From the NCBI GenBank assembly GCA_001839685.1, contig MLAK01000572.1:38981-102980 (forward strand): a stretch of 64,000 nt of DNA. The letters are read 5' to 3'. The stretch comes from Tritrichomonas foetus (taxonomy: Eukaryota; Parabasalia; Tritrichomonadida; Tritrichomonadidae). This document shows positions 40,946-51,043 of the stretch, piece after piece. The notes under the pieces were generated by a model. The model searched no databases, was not told the DNA's origin, and saw nothing but the letters and a program-made list of their open reading frames with translations. A program made the translations under genes and the position numbers. The first letter of the stretch is position 1, and each line of letters starts with the position of its first letter.

Positions 40946-42580
40946 TTAACAATTCTCATATATCTCATTGATATATTTGTCTAAATTATATCTCACTTCT
41001 TTTTTCATTTCCTCCACTTTCTGTTGCTGCTCTTTTATTACATCTTCGATGTTATCCAACTCAAATTCATTCCTCAATTGATTATACTTTTCATCTTCTG
41101 TCATTACCAATTCGCGAGTGATTGGATTTTTATCATAATACCAAGGATCATCCTTTTCTTTAATTAAATAATCTGCAAAGTATTCTATGTTTCCAAATAA
41201 TGTGTTTTCAAATTGACCAATTTCATCAATCAATGGTTCAGGATGGTCTTGCCAGCCTTTCCTTTCTAAAACTACATCAAAACCAAATTCTTGTATGAAA
41301 TTAACAAAATTTTGTGGCAAGTCTGTTGGTAATTCCGCTTTTCTGGAATTTAAAATTATATTTTGTTCATCAGGTGTAAATTTTTGTTCAATCCATCGAT
41401 CAATTTCAGATTTTGGTTTATTATTTGGCTTTGGCACAACTTTAGGTGTGTCTCTTTGAACTGGTTTTGAAGTTGTTTTGTGAGAGGGAAGATCAACTTT
41501 TTGTGCAGGAGCTGAGTTTTGTTTTTGGAATGTTTTATTATCGTTTTTAGGTGAATCAGAAGACTTTTTTATTGAAGTCTCTTTCGACTGTTGAATTGAA
41601 TTTACATCTAAAAAAAGCCCTTTATGCTTCTTTTTGTTAATTGGCTTGAAAAGTGGTCCTGGATCAGTCTTTGCTTCATGCTTACGTTCTTCAGTTTTCT
41701 TGGGATGAGGAATATCATTCATTTCAATAACTTGTGCAGGTAAAATATTCATAGGTGTTATTTGCTTAGGAACATTTCGAACTGGACTTTTACTCACATT
41801 CATGTTTTGAGGAATTGATAATTCATCATATGGCTGATGCGATCTTGGACTTGGAGGAGGAAGTGGAATGGTTACATTCGATTTTGTTCCACTTGTTGAA
41901 TGTGGCTCAAAATCATTAACATCTGGTAAAGATGGTGGATTTTGAGGTGAATGGTTTCTAGGTGGAATATATTGAGAAGATTGGCTGTTGGATCTTTCAG
42001 GACGAGATGAATTGGATGAAGATGAACTTGAAGAAGAAGACGAAAAAGAGGGACGTGGGTTGGAAGGACTCCTTCCCCATCCATCAGTGAAGTTTGGTTT
42101 TGGATTTTCGTCTCGACGAATTTGGTCAGAATTTGAACGTTCCAAAAATCCTGATCTTTCATGATAGCCTTGGCTTGATCTGTCAGATGAATTGTAGCCC
42201 CTTTCATTGGTTATGGAGGAGCTCATGCTTCTGCTTCCTGCCACCTTTTGCCAGCTTGAAGCATTAAAGTGTCTTTCACCAGGTGGGTTACTCGGCTCTC
42301 TACTTCGGCCTCTGTCCCAATCTCTTTCACGATCTCTGTCTCTATCCCAATCTCTGTCTCGATCTCTGTCTCTGTCCCAATCTCTGTCTCTGTCGTAAGG
42401 TTTTGAGCGAACTAATTCGTAATCTCGTGCATCGCTGCGTGAATAATAATTCGGATTTCGTCGGTCGTCAGAATATTCTCGATGTACGTCATCATAGCGA
42501 GGCCCAGTAGGCCTACGATCTTCAAATCTTCTATCATCTATTCGATCATCAGGTCTCCTTTCATAATCCCTTCTACTCAT
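40946..42580 (-). CDS. RD/RE-dipeptide-repeat protein with acidic helical C-terminus
   Basis: 544 residues. Residues 1-100 are rich in Asp-Arg (RRDYERRPDDR; DRDRDWDRDRDR repeats), like RD/SR-type RNA-binding or splicing proteins. Residues 100-370 are Ser/Pro/Lys-rich and disordered, with a Ser run. The last 150 residues look folded (RWIEQKFTPDEQNIIL; NFVNFIQEFGFDVVLERKGW; ENTLFGNIEYFADYLIKEKD) and then form a charged helix. A nuclear RNA-related role is suggested by the dipeptides only; the folded C-terminal domain is not one I recognise. Confidence 0.65.
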   Translation of the reverse strand: MSRRDYERRPDDRIDDRRFEDRRPTGPRYDDVHREYSDDRRNPNYYSRSDARDYELVRSKPYDRDRDWDRDRDRDRDWDRDRDRERDWDRGRSREPSNPPGERHFNASSWQKVAGSRSMSSSITNERGYNSSDRSSQGYHERSGFLERSNSDQIRRDENPKPNFTDGWGRSPSNPRPSFSSSSSSSSSSNSSRPERSNSQSSQYIPPRNHSPQNPPSLPDVNDFEPHSTSGTKSNVTIPLPPPSPRSHQPYDELSIPQNMNVSKSPVRNVPKQITPMNILPAQVIEMNDIPHPKKTEERKHEAKTDPGPLFKPINKKKHKGLFLDVNSIQQSKETSIKKSSDSPKNDNKTFQKQNSAPAQKVDLPSHKTTSKPVQRDTPKVVPKPNNKPKSEIDRWIEQKFTPDEQNIILNSRKAELPTDLPQNFVNFIQEFGFDVVLERKGWQDHPEPLIDEIGQFENTLFGNIEYFADYLIKEKDDPWYYDKNPITRELVMTEDEKYNQLRNEFELDNIEDVIKEQQQKVEEMKKEVRYNLDKYINEIYENC

Positions 42581-42776
42581 TTATGTAATAAGCTCCTCAA
42601 CGATAGATAATTTTTCACCTTAATTTGACCATCCAACTACATCATATTCTTTGGCAATCCAATCTCAAAATTACAGTCCTAAAAGACAAAAATGCTTAGA
42701 GTTAAGACATCTAGTTTTCCTATTCCACTAACAAATAAATAAATAAATAAAGAGAAAATAAACAACTTTATAATGT

Positions 42777-43355
42777 TTATTTATTGTTGTTCTGAACCAT
42801 AACAGGACCGTCAGCTTCATACTGGTATGTTGTCGATGTAATCAATTGACCTGAGCCGTCTGTTGATAAAAATCTGGAATGCGGATTGTAACAAATTTTC
42901 GTTTTGTATGGAAGCTCTAAAATCTTAAAAAGTTCGCCGGCAAGTTTCTGGCAGAAATTGAGGTCAGCTGTCTGATTCCATACAAAGAGTCGATGACAAT
43001 CTGGTCTGAGCGCAATGACTGCTCCTATGATATCTGAGTCTATCTGTTCACCAATCATACTGAGTAAAAGCTTTTCCCAGGCCTCGCTGGCATGGGATGG
43101 CTGCAACATGATTAAAAACGCACCACCGGATTTATTTTCTTCGTCTTCCCACATCGCGCGTGAGTCGTTCCTGAAAAAGTGAAGTTGAAAACTTGGTCGT
43201 AATTTGTCTGGTCTGAGGAAATGGGAATATGCTCCCCAAAATTCCTCGACTGAGGTGACTTTGGCAACTTTTTGGATACACTTACTGTAGTCTGTATTGT
43301 TTTTGCCTTTTTGGAAAAAATAAAAGGTCCAAGGAGTCTGAAGAAGATGCGCCAT
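42777..43355 (-). CDS. eIF4E, class II (4E-HP)-like cap-binding protein
   Basis: 192 residues, slightly short for the family. The core signature is clear: TPWTFYFF, VEEFWGAYSHFLRP, AMWEDEENKSGG. Trp69-Glu70 are the second cap-stacking Trp and the guanine-binding Glu. At the first stacking position there is Tyr23 instead of Trp, and the WxxW pair reads W-T-F-Y. Both the Tyr and the SHFLRPDKL spacing resemble class II eIF4E (4E-HP/eIF4E2), which binds m7G caps more weakly and often represses translation. It could still be a general eIF4E here, since trichomonads may have diverged paralogues. ATG at 43353-43355. Confidence 0.88.
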   Translation of the reverse strand: MAHLLQTPWTFYFFQKGKNNTDYSKCIQKVAKVTSVEEFWGAYSHFLRPDKLRPSFQLHFFRNDSRAMWEDEENKSGGAFLIMLQPSHASEAWEKLLLSMIGEQIDSDIIGAVIALRPDCHRLFVWNQTADLNFCQKLAGELFKILELPYKTKICYNPHSRFLSTDGSGQLITSTTYQYEADGPVMVQNNNK

Positions 43356-43707
43356 GTTTTCTTGAGAAAAGTTGGAAAATTTGGAAGAAAGAAAAGTGAC
43401 ACAGACCGAAAAACTTCAAGATGACCGTTTAATTATTTTTCCACTTTTTAAGTAATTATTTCGAACTTTGAATGTTTACTTGTCATAATAATTTTTTTTT
43501 CCCTAAATAGATAAAACTAATCTTTTATTCTTCTAGAGAATAGAATAATCAATCAACAATCATTTTGAAGCATGCCATTCATAGTGAATACATAAAATTG
43601 AGATTCAAAACAGTTTATTTGATTTCTAGTGCCTGAGTTTCAAATAATGAAAAAAGGAAGGAAAAAAATGTAGGTCGAAATTAGTTAGTTTAATAATTCT
43701 CGTTTAC
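43356..43707. other. AT-rich spacer
   Basis: About 350 bases between two minus-strand genes; nothing recognised. Confidence 0.4.
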
Positions 43708-45570
43708 TTATTCCTTATGTCTTGAGGGAGGTGGAGGAGATGCGAGAGCACCTGGAAGTGTTCCTGGAAGGAATTGTGATCCATCTTGGCTTGGGCGTGG
43801 AAGAACATCACCATTGATTCTTGGTGAGACTGGTGGTGAATTTACACCAGAGCCTGGTGATGCTTGTTGGCTGGATTCGGAAGAGGAAGACGATTTTCCT
43901 GCTTCTTTTACTTCATCGTTGTTTTCGTCACTGCTGCTGCTTCCTTTGCTTTTTTTGTCTTTTGGAATCTTAATTGGGCTGACTTCAGGTTGGACTGCAT
44001 CCCTGTCTTCTTCACTTTTTTCTGAAGCTTCTTCGCTGCTTTTGTCTTGTTTGGGAGCTTCTTCTTTTTCGGAAGAAGAAGAAGATGATGAAGGCTTCTT
44101 CTTTTCAATTGGCTTGGAAGGTGGTGTATCATTGAATTTGGCTGGTTTTCCACCGAGTCCCTTTCTGAAGTTTGCCAAAAATTCGGCAGAATGAGAATCA
44201 TTTTTGTGTGATTCGAAATAGTCATCGAGACTTTCTTTCTGGAAGACAACAGCACATGAGTTGTAGCGTGCAAGTGCAACTGCTGCACGGATGGCGTTGA
44301 TGTCTCCTTGTCTGCACATGTCACTTACGAATCCACAAATCTTTGTGTATTCTTTCACTTCAGCCTTTCGGGCTGTTACGCTGACGAGTTGAAGGAGCGC
44401 ACGCGATGCATCACCGTTGTCACGCTTCTTAAGAGAAGATTCAAAGTAGTTTTGGAAGAAGCGTCCCTTTTGAAGGGCAAGAACGAAGCGTTGGTCGAGT
44501 GGAAGTCTTCTGACAAATGTGCTTGCAACAACAAGGTCAAGTGTATTCTTTGATGATGCCAAGCTGTTCAAAAAGGTGATGAGCTCGTTATGGCGCATGA
44601 CTTCACGCCTGAGTGGGGTGAAAGACAGGATCTTAGCAAAAATGCGAGCAGTGTCATGATTGAGCCATGAAAGATCGCGGGCAAGAACGATGGCGCATGT
44701 TCGGTTTTCTGCCAGTTTGGCAAGAGCGAGGAATGCGCTTTGGTTCTTGGAGGAGAGCTTGAAGAGTGCCTTGATGACCGGAATAGTAACACCGTTTGGT
44801 GGAACACGGAATAACAATGAGAGAACTGGATGTTGTAGCTCTTCAACAAATAGGTGGTCGGCTGCATTCTGGGGGAACTGGTATGATGACACAATGAGTG
44901 GGTTGGCTTCATAGAGGTGGCAAAGTGCATAATAGCAATTGACCTTAACACCCAAAATATTTGTCCTTTCAATTGCTTGGCAGACTGCGTTCCAGGAGTG
45001 CTGTTGGCGGGCTTCACGGAAGTCAAGGAAGGTTTGATTCAGGTAGACGAGGATTGTAACATAATCGTTTATGCATGAATGATGGCAGAAGTAGTCGTTA
45101 TATTTGAAAAGTAAATCAACCATCGGCCATGGATTGAGAACGATTTGGAACCTTTCAGCAAAAACGCTGAAGATTGTAAGGCATTTTCGGGTATACCTGC
45201 CAATCAAGTGGCCAAATAGCTTTGATGTTTCGCGGTTCATTCCACGTGGTGCATAGAAAACGATGATGTAGATGAGATCCAAGATTTGTTCTTGGAGGAA
45301 GAATTTCTTAAATGGTAGTTTTTCTGGATAGCGCCAGTCAATGAAGGCTTCAAGGTTGCCTTGTGTTGAAAGAGACTTTGTGATGGCTGAGAGAACCTGA
45401 CTCATCGTGAGATTGGAGAGATCCTTCCTATCGAAGAGATCGAAGCATTCAGAATAGAACGATTTGAGGTTGTTTTCGTTTAAGTTCTTTGGAACGTTGG
45501 CAAGCTGTTGAAGGAAAGCTGATCCAGTACCAGCCTTAAGAGCTTTAAGATCGAGCTGAGATGCACACAT
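43708..45570 (-). CDS. Uncharacterised helical-repeat protein with Ser/Glu-rich tail
   Basis: 620 residues. Residues 1-465 are helical, with armadillo/HEAT-like spacing (GVTIPVIKALFKLSSKN; AFLALAKLAENRTCAIVLAR; DASRALLQLVSVTARKAE). Residues 465-620 are disordered: Ser runs, Glu/Lys blocks and a Pro-rich end (PPPPSRHKE), with many CK2-type sites. The same kind of helical region follows kinase domains in trichomonads, but there is no kinase part here. Codons are G/C-richer than its neighbours, suggesting good expression. No family assigned. ATG at 45568-45570. Confidence 0.75.
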   Translation of the reverse strand: MCASQLDLKALKAGTGSAFLQQLANVPKNLNENNLKSFYSECFDLFDRKDLSNLTMSQVLSAITKSLSTQGNLEAFIDWRYPEKLPFKKFFLQEQILDLIYIIVFYAPRGMNRETSKLFGHLIGRYTRKCLTIFSVFAERFQIVLNPWPMVDLLFKYNDYFCHHSCINDYVTILVYLNQTFLDFREARQQHSWNAVCQAIERTNILGVKVNCYYALCHLYEANPLIVSSYQFPQNAADHLFVEELQHPVLSLLFRVPPNGVTIPVIKALFKLSSKNQSAFLALAKLAENRTCAIVLARDLSWLNHDTARIFAKILSFTPLRREVMRHNELITFLNSLASSKNTLDLVVASTFVRRLPLDQRFVLALQKGRFFQNYFESSLKKRDNGDASRALLQLVSVTARKAEVKEYTKICGFVSDMCRQGDINAIRAAVALARYNSCAVVFQKESLDDYFESHKNDSHSAEFLANFRKGLGGKPAKFNDTPPSKPIEKKKPSSSSSSSEKEEAPKQDKSSEEASEKSEEDRDAVQPEVSPIKIPKDKKSKGSSSSDENNDEVKEAGKSSSSSESSQQASPGSGVNSPPVSPRINGDVLPRPSQDGSQFLPGTLPGALASPPPPSRHKE

Positions 45571-45809
45571 GACTCTTTCTTTGAAATTGAAGCAAAATTA
45601 ACGGTCACAATGCATTTTCAAATAAATGAATGGAAATAATCGTGAAATAAATTGGTGAAAAAACAGGTCAAATTTCTTATCGTTTTTTTAATTCCAATTC
45701 GAATATTTCCGATTATATGGAAGAAAACTATTCCATTATTTTCATTAATAATTCTTGAATGTTTTCAATTGTCTTATAAGATTTTAGATAATTTTAGTAA
45801 AAATATATT

Positions 45810-46931
45810 TTATTCACAATTTGAAAAAAATGGATGCTGCAGTGCTTCTTTGGCAGTAATTCTTTGTCTAAAATCAGGTTTGAGCATTTTCTTAAGTAGG
45901 TCAATTGCATCAGGGGTGCAGAGATCCTTCGGTGCTGCTTTTATTAACGGCTCATATCCCTCGGCCTTAATTTGAAGTAAATCTCTGATTAGCTGGCGAT
46001 GCATCCTCATTTCCAAAACACCAACAAGATTCACGATTGTTTGGCCACCCAAAAGCTTGGCAAGTTCTAAAATCTGCTTTTTTGGATCTTGCGTAGGTGT
46101 TACAACGTGCCTCTTGAATAGCATCATTCCAAAAATGAGCCCGGATGTCCAAATATCAATTGAATAGTCAATATATGGATATTTAATTTGCTGTTCGGGT
46201 GATAAATATGCTCTTGTACCAGATTGTGGGCTTATTCTTTTTCCGGGGAAATAAAACTCAGCCAATCCCCAATCTAATATTTTTAAAGTTCGGTGTTTGA
46301 GATTTATTCCAATATTATCTGGTTTCAGATCACGGTGAATAATTCCATGACTATGAGCATAATCGAGACCTTCTAAAAGAAGCTTTAAAAAATATCTAAT
46401 GTCAGGTAAAGTCAATCTACCATAAATGCGCCTCCATGGCGTACTTTGGACCCATTCAAAAGCCATAGAAAATACTTTGGTCAGTGGATCTTGAATTAAA
46501 CCAAAGAATTTCACACAATTATGCTTTCCATCAAGATTCATTAATATTTTAATTTCTTTCATGTATTTTCGAATGTCTTCTGGAACAAGAACTTTCAATG
46601 CGACTTTCTTTTTATCCTCGGTGTAGGCTAGGTAAACTGATGAAAATTTTCCGCGACCAACTTTTTTACGAATTGTATAAGGGTCAGGCGATTGCAGTTG
46701 AGGAACAAATGTGGAGACGTCATACCAATTCTTTCCAAGTTCTGTATTTGCGTCTTGATAAACTTTCGATCGGGATATTAATATACCATCTTTATCGAGA
46801 TTGCTTTTATCTGAAGAAGATTCATATGATTCGTCATCGTCATCATCATCGTCGTCATCATCGTCATCGTTTGATTGTTGATTCTCTTTTTCCTCTCTTT
46901 CTTGAGCATTTTTGGCTTCTTCCTGAGACAT
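45810..46931 (-). CDS. Casein kinase 2 catalytic subunit (alpha)
   Basis: 373 residues. The N-terminus is acidic with a run of twelve Asp (about 22-33). The kinase domain has CK2 features: KVGRGKFSSVYLAY, the Trp-containing DWGLAEFYFPGK (DWG instead of DFG, as in CK2), HRDLKPDNIGI, and TLKILDWGL. The activation-loop region diverges from standard CK2 (SPQSGTRAYLSPEQQ where other CK2s have a conserved Arg-Tyr-Phe-Lys-Gly-Pro-Glu), so it may be a specialised paralogue. CK2 phosphorylates acidic-flanked Ser/Thr, and several neighbours carry such sites, but that is not evidence of interaction. Confidence 0.85.
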   Translation of the reverse strand: MSQEEAKNAQEREEKENQQSNDDDDDDDDDDDDESYESSSDKSNLDKDGILISRSKVYQDANTELGKNWYDVSTFVPQLQSPDPYTIRKKVGRGKFSSVYLAYTEDKKKVALKVLVPEDIRKYMKEIKILMNLDGKHNCVKFFGLIQDPLTKVFSMAFEWVQSTPWRRIYGRLTLPDIRYFLKLLLEGLDYAHSHGIIHRDLKPDNIGINLKHRTLKILDWGLAEFYFPGKRISPQSGTRAYLSPEQQIKYPYIDYSIDIWTSGLIFGMMLFKRHVVTPTQDPKKQILELAKLLGGQTIVNLVGVLEMRMHRQLIRDLLQIKAEGYEPLIKAAPKDLCTPDAIDLLKKMLKPDFRQRITAKEALQHPFFSNCE

Positions 46932-47412
46932 TCAATACTGACATGTTATTTAAAAAGTTTTCTCATCAAAGTCTTTTAAAAATACCCACAATTTTGTGAA
47001 TGTTAAATGAAATGAATCGAATCCTAAATTAACATCAGATCATATATCTCTTTCTTGCTTCCAAAAAAGACATGCTGATAAGAAATTATGCTTCTTGTTA
47101 AAGTGTGGTGCTATAATACAATTATCCAAATAAGTGGAAGCTCCATGAGTGTTGGATAGCATCATATCATGCTATTTTCAATCTCTACATTTTATCCTAA
47201 TTAATTTTTTCAAATATTTACATAATTTCTTAAAATAAACAGAAAATTGAATAAATTATATCAATTTCATAAAATAATTCAATAACTTCACACAAATATG
47301 GACAGATATATTCTGAAAAAAATTGATAATCTCTGAAAAAGAATCGCTTTTTCACAAGTTTAGCTAAAATAACTGCTGCTTTTTGAAAATACATCATTAG
47401 ATAATATTTTAC
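46932..47412. other. AT-rich divergent spacer
   Basis: About 480 bases between CK2 (minus) and CYFIP (plus); nothing recognised. Confidence 0.4.
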
Positions 47413-50400
47413 ATGTCGGATAAAAAAGCGAAGCATAGTAAAACTACAAAGAGTCGCGCAGCCACATCTATGTCAAAATCGATGTACACCATTCCCCCAG
47501 CTCCCGCAGCTCCACAAGAGGAGCCAGAATTATTCCAGCCGTTAGCGCCAGTTGTTGTTGCCCCAGCTGCCCAAGTTAGCTTCGCATCATCCCCAGAATT
47601 TTCTAGAATCGATGTTCCAACACAAAATCTCAAAATTTCAAACGAATTGAAAGATATCGAAACAATACAAAAATATATTGATGCAGCAACGAAATTCATT
47701 CCATTTCTCTACAGTTATCGTTCAATTAGTAAAGCAATCAATAACGAAAATATCAATCCAGACCAGCAAATTATTAAAATGAGTATGTCTCAAAAACTTG
47801 AAACCGATCAAGTTTATGAAATATTTAGTCGCATATTTGAAGGACCTTTCAAACAGATTTGCAATCTTTATGATTTCTCAAAAGATGCTGTTAAGATGAT
47901 TACAAGAACACTTTCGGAAATGAAATATGAGCCTTCTGATGTTTTCTTTGATCACCTCACCCAATTTTTCGACGTTATTTTCAATATTGATAATTTGAAA
48001 TTAGTTAAAACTGGAATTGTGAATGACTTGACTTTCTTCAAACGTAAGCTTAATGCTGATCGTAGTGATGTGAATAAGAGCAAGGAAGCTAATCAAGAAT
48101 CACAAGAAATGTTTCAAACAGCCAATTTAATCCAAGTTTGGATATCTTCTAAAAATAGCATACTTTTGGAAATTAGAACAGGATCATCAAGTCTTCTTAA
48201 TTTTTATCCAAAGTATCTTGAATATTGTTACTCAAGCTACAATTCACCATTCCTTCTTCCAAAACAACGAAGTACTCTTGTTATCGGTATTATTACTGCA
48301 CTTTATGCATCAGGCACAAAAGCTGCTGGCAACATTTTCGAGAATTCTATCACATCGAAAGTTTTATCAATTATTGAAAAGAATTCCATTATTCCTCTTT
48401 ACGCTGAAAACAGCTTTGCCCCTGGTTATTTGTTAGCAGAAATTGAAGGCTTCCCTTCAAAAGGACATAATATTGCAACTACTCCAGAAATCCTCAAAAG
48501 TTATGAATCCAGTTACCTCATTAAAAACAAAATGGACACTTTCAGAGACATGTATCGTAAGTCACTTCAAATTGCCACAAACATTAGTAAAAATTTACCA
48601 TTTAAAGAGAGTGATCTTCTCGAACTTCTTTCAAATGCAGCTGAAATGTCTAATGCCATCACACTTCAATTCGCTTTCAAAATGGTTATTCGTAAACAAG
48701 TTGAAGGAAATGATGTTAAAAACTATGATAGAGGTGTAAGATTAAACTATTCCCCTGAAGATCTTAATGCACTTATTGAACTTATAGGTTATGTTAAAAC
48801 ATTAACATGCACGACAATTCTCGCTGAAGAAAAGATTTCCGAGTATATTACCAAACACATCAACAAAGAAATTCAAAACTTTGTTCAAAACGATCTCGAA
48901 AAACTTCTGATTTCATGTTCCGATGAACCTGCTTGTGTTGAAATTTTGAATGGTATTCGAGATGTCTTTGGATTTTGGCATGGAAAAGATCCTTCAAAGA
49001 ATCTTGCTAAAAAATCCAAAGAATTCGTCGAACATAAAATCACAGATACTAATGCAATGCTTTCAAATCATTTAATTGAAGTTCTTTCTGTTCAAATTCA
49101 AAGTTTAGTTAAAGGAAAATCACCATTCCTTGCAAAGTCCAAGAAATTTAACAGCAAACCACGAATTCACGGAAAAGATGTTAATATTTACAATAATTTC
49201 GCCAAAGAATGCAGCAAATATATTTCACTAATCAACTATTGTGCAGTTTTGAGAGAATCTACAAATCTTGGTGCACTTTGGTATAGAGAAGTATTTCTTG
49301 ATCTTGATCAAATTATTCAATTCCCTGTGCGTTCATCCCTTCCATTCATTCTTGCAGAACATCTTCTGAAAATCACAGATTTACCAGCCCTTCATGATTC
49401 AATGATGTTTCCATTTGAAATTTATAATGATGCCGCTTACATGGCAATTAATACATTCCAATCACAATATTTGTACCGTGAAATTGAAGCAGAAGTATCA
49501 CTTTGTATAGATATGATTTCGTTTTCATTCTCTGAAACATTCTATAAATTCTCTCGTGAAACTGCTGCAGCAATTGAACTTCCTTATGATTGTCTTGATA
49601 AAATCGTACCAACACCAATGCGTTACAATATCATCGTACTCCAAAATAAATTGATGCTTCTTGGTTCACAAGTTGACTTTAACGAAGTGACTACTGGAAA
49701 GCTCAATAGGAAACTCAGAACTGAACTTGAATCATATGTTGAACTTTTAAGTGATATCAGATTAACCCCATTTGTTTCACATCTTGTACGTGTTGCCAAA
49801 TCGACTCATAATGTTCTTGTTGATAATCATCTTCAAATGGAACCGTATAATATGATATGGCAACGTGCTATTTCCTTCACACAACCACTTTCTCTTGAAT
49901 CTCATCTTGTTGCAATTCTGACAAAGGCTCTCGATTTCGTTCATTATAAGTTCAACAGTGTAACAAGAAGATTCAATGTTTCTAAAGAAATCACATTAAC
50001 ACCACCAACTAATGAGAAGTGGGCATCTGTTTATAAACAAATTCATCAAATTGATACAACTTATATTGGAAAACCACACTTCAAAGCAATTGTTGAACTT
50101 CTTAGCCAAGGTGAAATGAGTTGTTTCATCCAAAAGATCACTCTTATTTTAGAAGAAGAATTGTTGAAGTTTATCGAATTTTATGCAAAAGTTGCACCAA
50201 ATCTCAGAATGCTTCCACCAATTAATAAAGATGAACTTCTTGGATACTTCACATTCAATAGTGATGCTTACCAGTCATTCACTCATCCAGCCCTAGGTGG
50301 TCTTTTGAATTCAATGAGAAGTATTGGAAACATTATTGCATTTGTTTGGTGTCTTGATACCGAAATTGCGATCCATCATGACAAAGAACATACTTTAATG

Positions 50401-50832
50401 ACTCCAATCCTTGAAATGGTTAAGCAGCTTCTTCTTGATAACCATAAATTGTTCATTCAAGAACCAGAAATTGATTTGGAGTCCAATTCGACACATAGAT
50501 CGTTCCCAGCACTTTGGACAATCCTTGAATTCTTAATGTGTTCACCAAAACCAATCAAGATTGGAGATACTACACTCCAACCATTTGTAACTTTCGGAGA
50601 TGGCCCAATTCTCTGTGCACACATGTTTATCGAACTTTGCAATCAAGAACCATATGCTTTGTTTGATTCCATCAACTTTAGATCTCTCGAATTAAAGGTT
50701 GCTGAAAAATCGAGTATTGCTCAAACTGAACTGAAGGAATATATTAGACTTGCGGAATTTGCTCAGCAAGCAACAACATTCGCAAGATTTCTTGCTACCC
50801 CTTATAGAATAGAAAGGAAAATTGATGCTTAA
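47413..50832 (+). CDS. CYFIP/Sra-1/PIR121, subunit of the WAVE (SCAR) complex
   Basis: 1,139 residues, somewhat shorter than the usual 1,250. The family is recognised from the central and C-terminal blocks: RLNYSPEDLNALIELIGYVK, then LGALWYREVFLDLDQIIQFP, SSLPFILAEHLL, FEIYNDAAYMAINTFQSQYL and YREIEAEVSLC. The N-terminal 60 residues are a Pro/Ala/Ser-rich lead not typical of the family. CYFIP binds Rac-GTP and holds WAVE inactive; with Rac it licenses Arp2/3 branching for pseudopods. Trichomonads show Arp2/3-dependent amoeboid change, which fits. Residues contacting Rac were not checked one by one. ATG at 47413. Confidence 0.88.
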   Translation: MSDKKAKHSKTTKSRAATSMSKSMYTIPPAPAAPQEEPELFQPLAPVVVAPAAQVSFASSPEFSRIDVPTQNLKISNELKDIETIQKYIDAATKFIPFLYSYRSISKAINNENINPDQQIIKMSMSQKLETDQVYEIFSRIFEGPFKQICNLYDFSKDAVKMITRTLSEMKYEPSDVFFDHLTQFFDVIFNIDNLKLVKTGIVNDLTFFKRKLNADRSDVNKSKEANQESQEMFQTANLIQVWISSKNSILLEIRTGSSSLLNFYPKYLEYCYSSYNSPFLLPKQRSTLVIGIITALYASGTKAAGNIFENSITSKVLSIIEKNSIIPLYAENSFAPGYLLAEIEGFPSKGHNIATTPEILKSYESSYLIKNKMDTFRDMYRKSLQIATNISKNLPFKESDLLELLSNAAEMSNAITLQFAFKMVIRKQVEGNDVKNYDRGVRLNYSPEDLNALIELIGYVKTLTCTTILAEEKISEYITKHINKEIQNFVQNDLEKLLISCSDEPACVEILNGIRDVFGFWHGKDPSKNLAKKSKEFVEHKITDTNAMLSNHLIEVLSVQIQSLVKGKSPFLAKSKKFNSKPRIHGKDVNIYNNFAKECSKYISLINYCAVLRESTNLGALWYREVFLDLDQIIQFPVRSSLPFILAEHLLKITDLPALHDSMMFPFEIYNDAAYMAINTFQSQYLYREIEAEVSLCIDMISFSFSETFYKFSRETAAAIELPYDCLDKIVPTPMRYNIIVLQNKLMLLGSQVDFNEVTTGKLNRKLRTELESYVELLSDIRLTPFVSHLVRVAKSTHNVLVDNHLQMEPYNMIWQRAISFTQPLSLESHLVAILTKALDFVHYKFNSVTRRFNVSKEITLTPPTNEKWASVYKQIHQIDTTYIGKPHFKAIVELLSQGEMSCFIQKITLILEEELLKFIEFYAKVAPNLRMLPPINKDELLGYFTFNSDAYQSFTHPALGGLLNSMRSIGNIIAFVWCLDTEIAIHHDKEHTLMTPILEMVKQLLLDNHKLFIQEPEIDLESNSTHRSFPALWTILEFLMCSPKPIKIGDTTLQPFVTFGDGPILCAHMFIELCNQEPYALFDSINFRSLELKVAEKSSIAQTELKEYIRLAEFAQQATTFARFLATPYRIERKIDA

Positions 50833-51043
50833 AATCTTTTAATTATCCAAATTTTTATTTATTTATACATTTTCAAACATTCATTATTTCTTCGGTAATA
50901 TTTTGCTATTTTACAATTTTGATTAAATCGTATAATCATTTGTTATTCTAAATGGGCTTTCAGTTGGCGAGAAAGATCAAAATACAAATTAAATTTTAAA
51001 TATGTTTTGGGGAAAATGAGAAAATTTCACTCATATAGAAACT

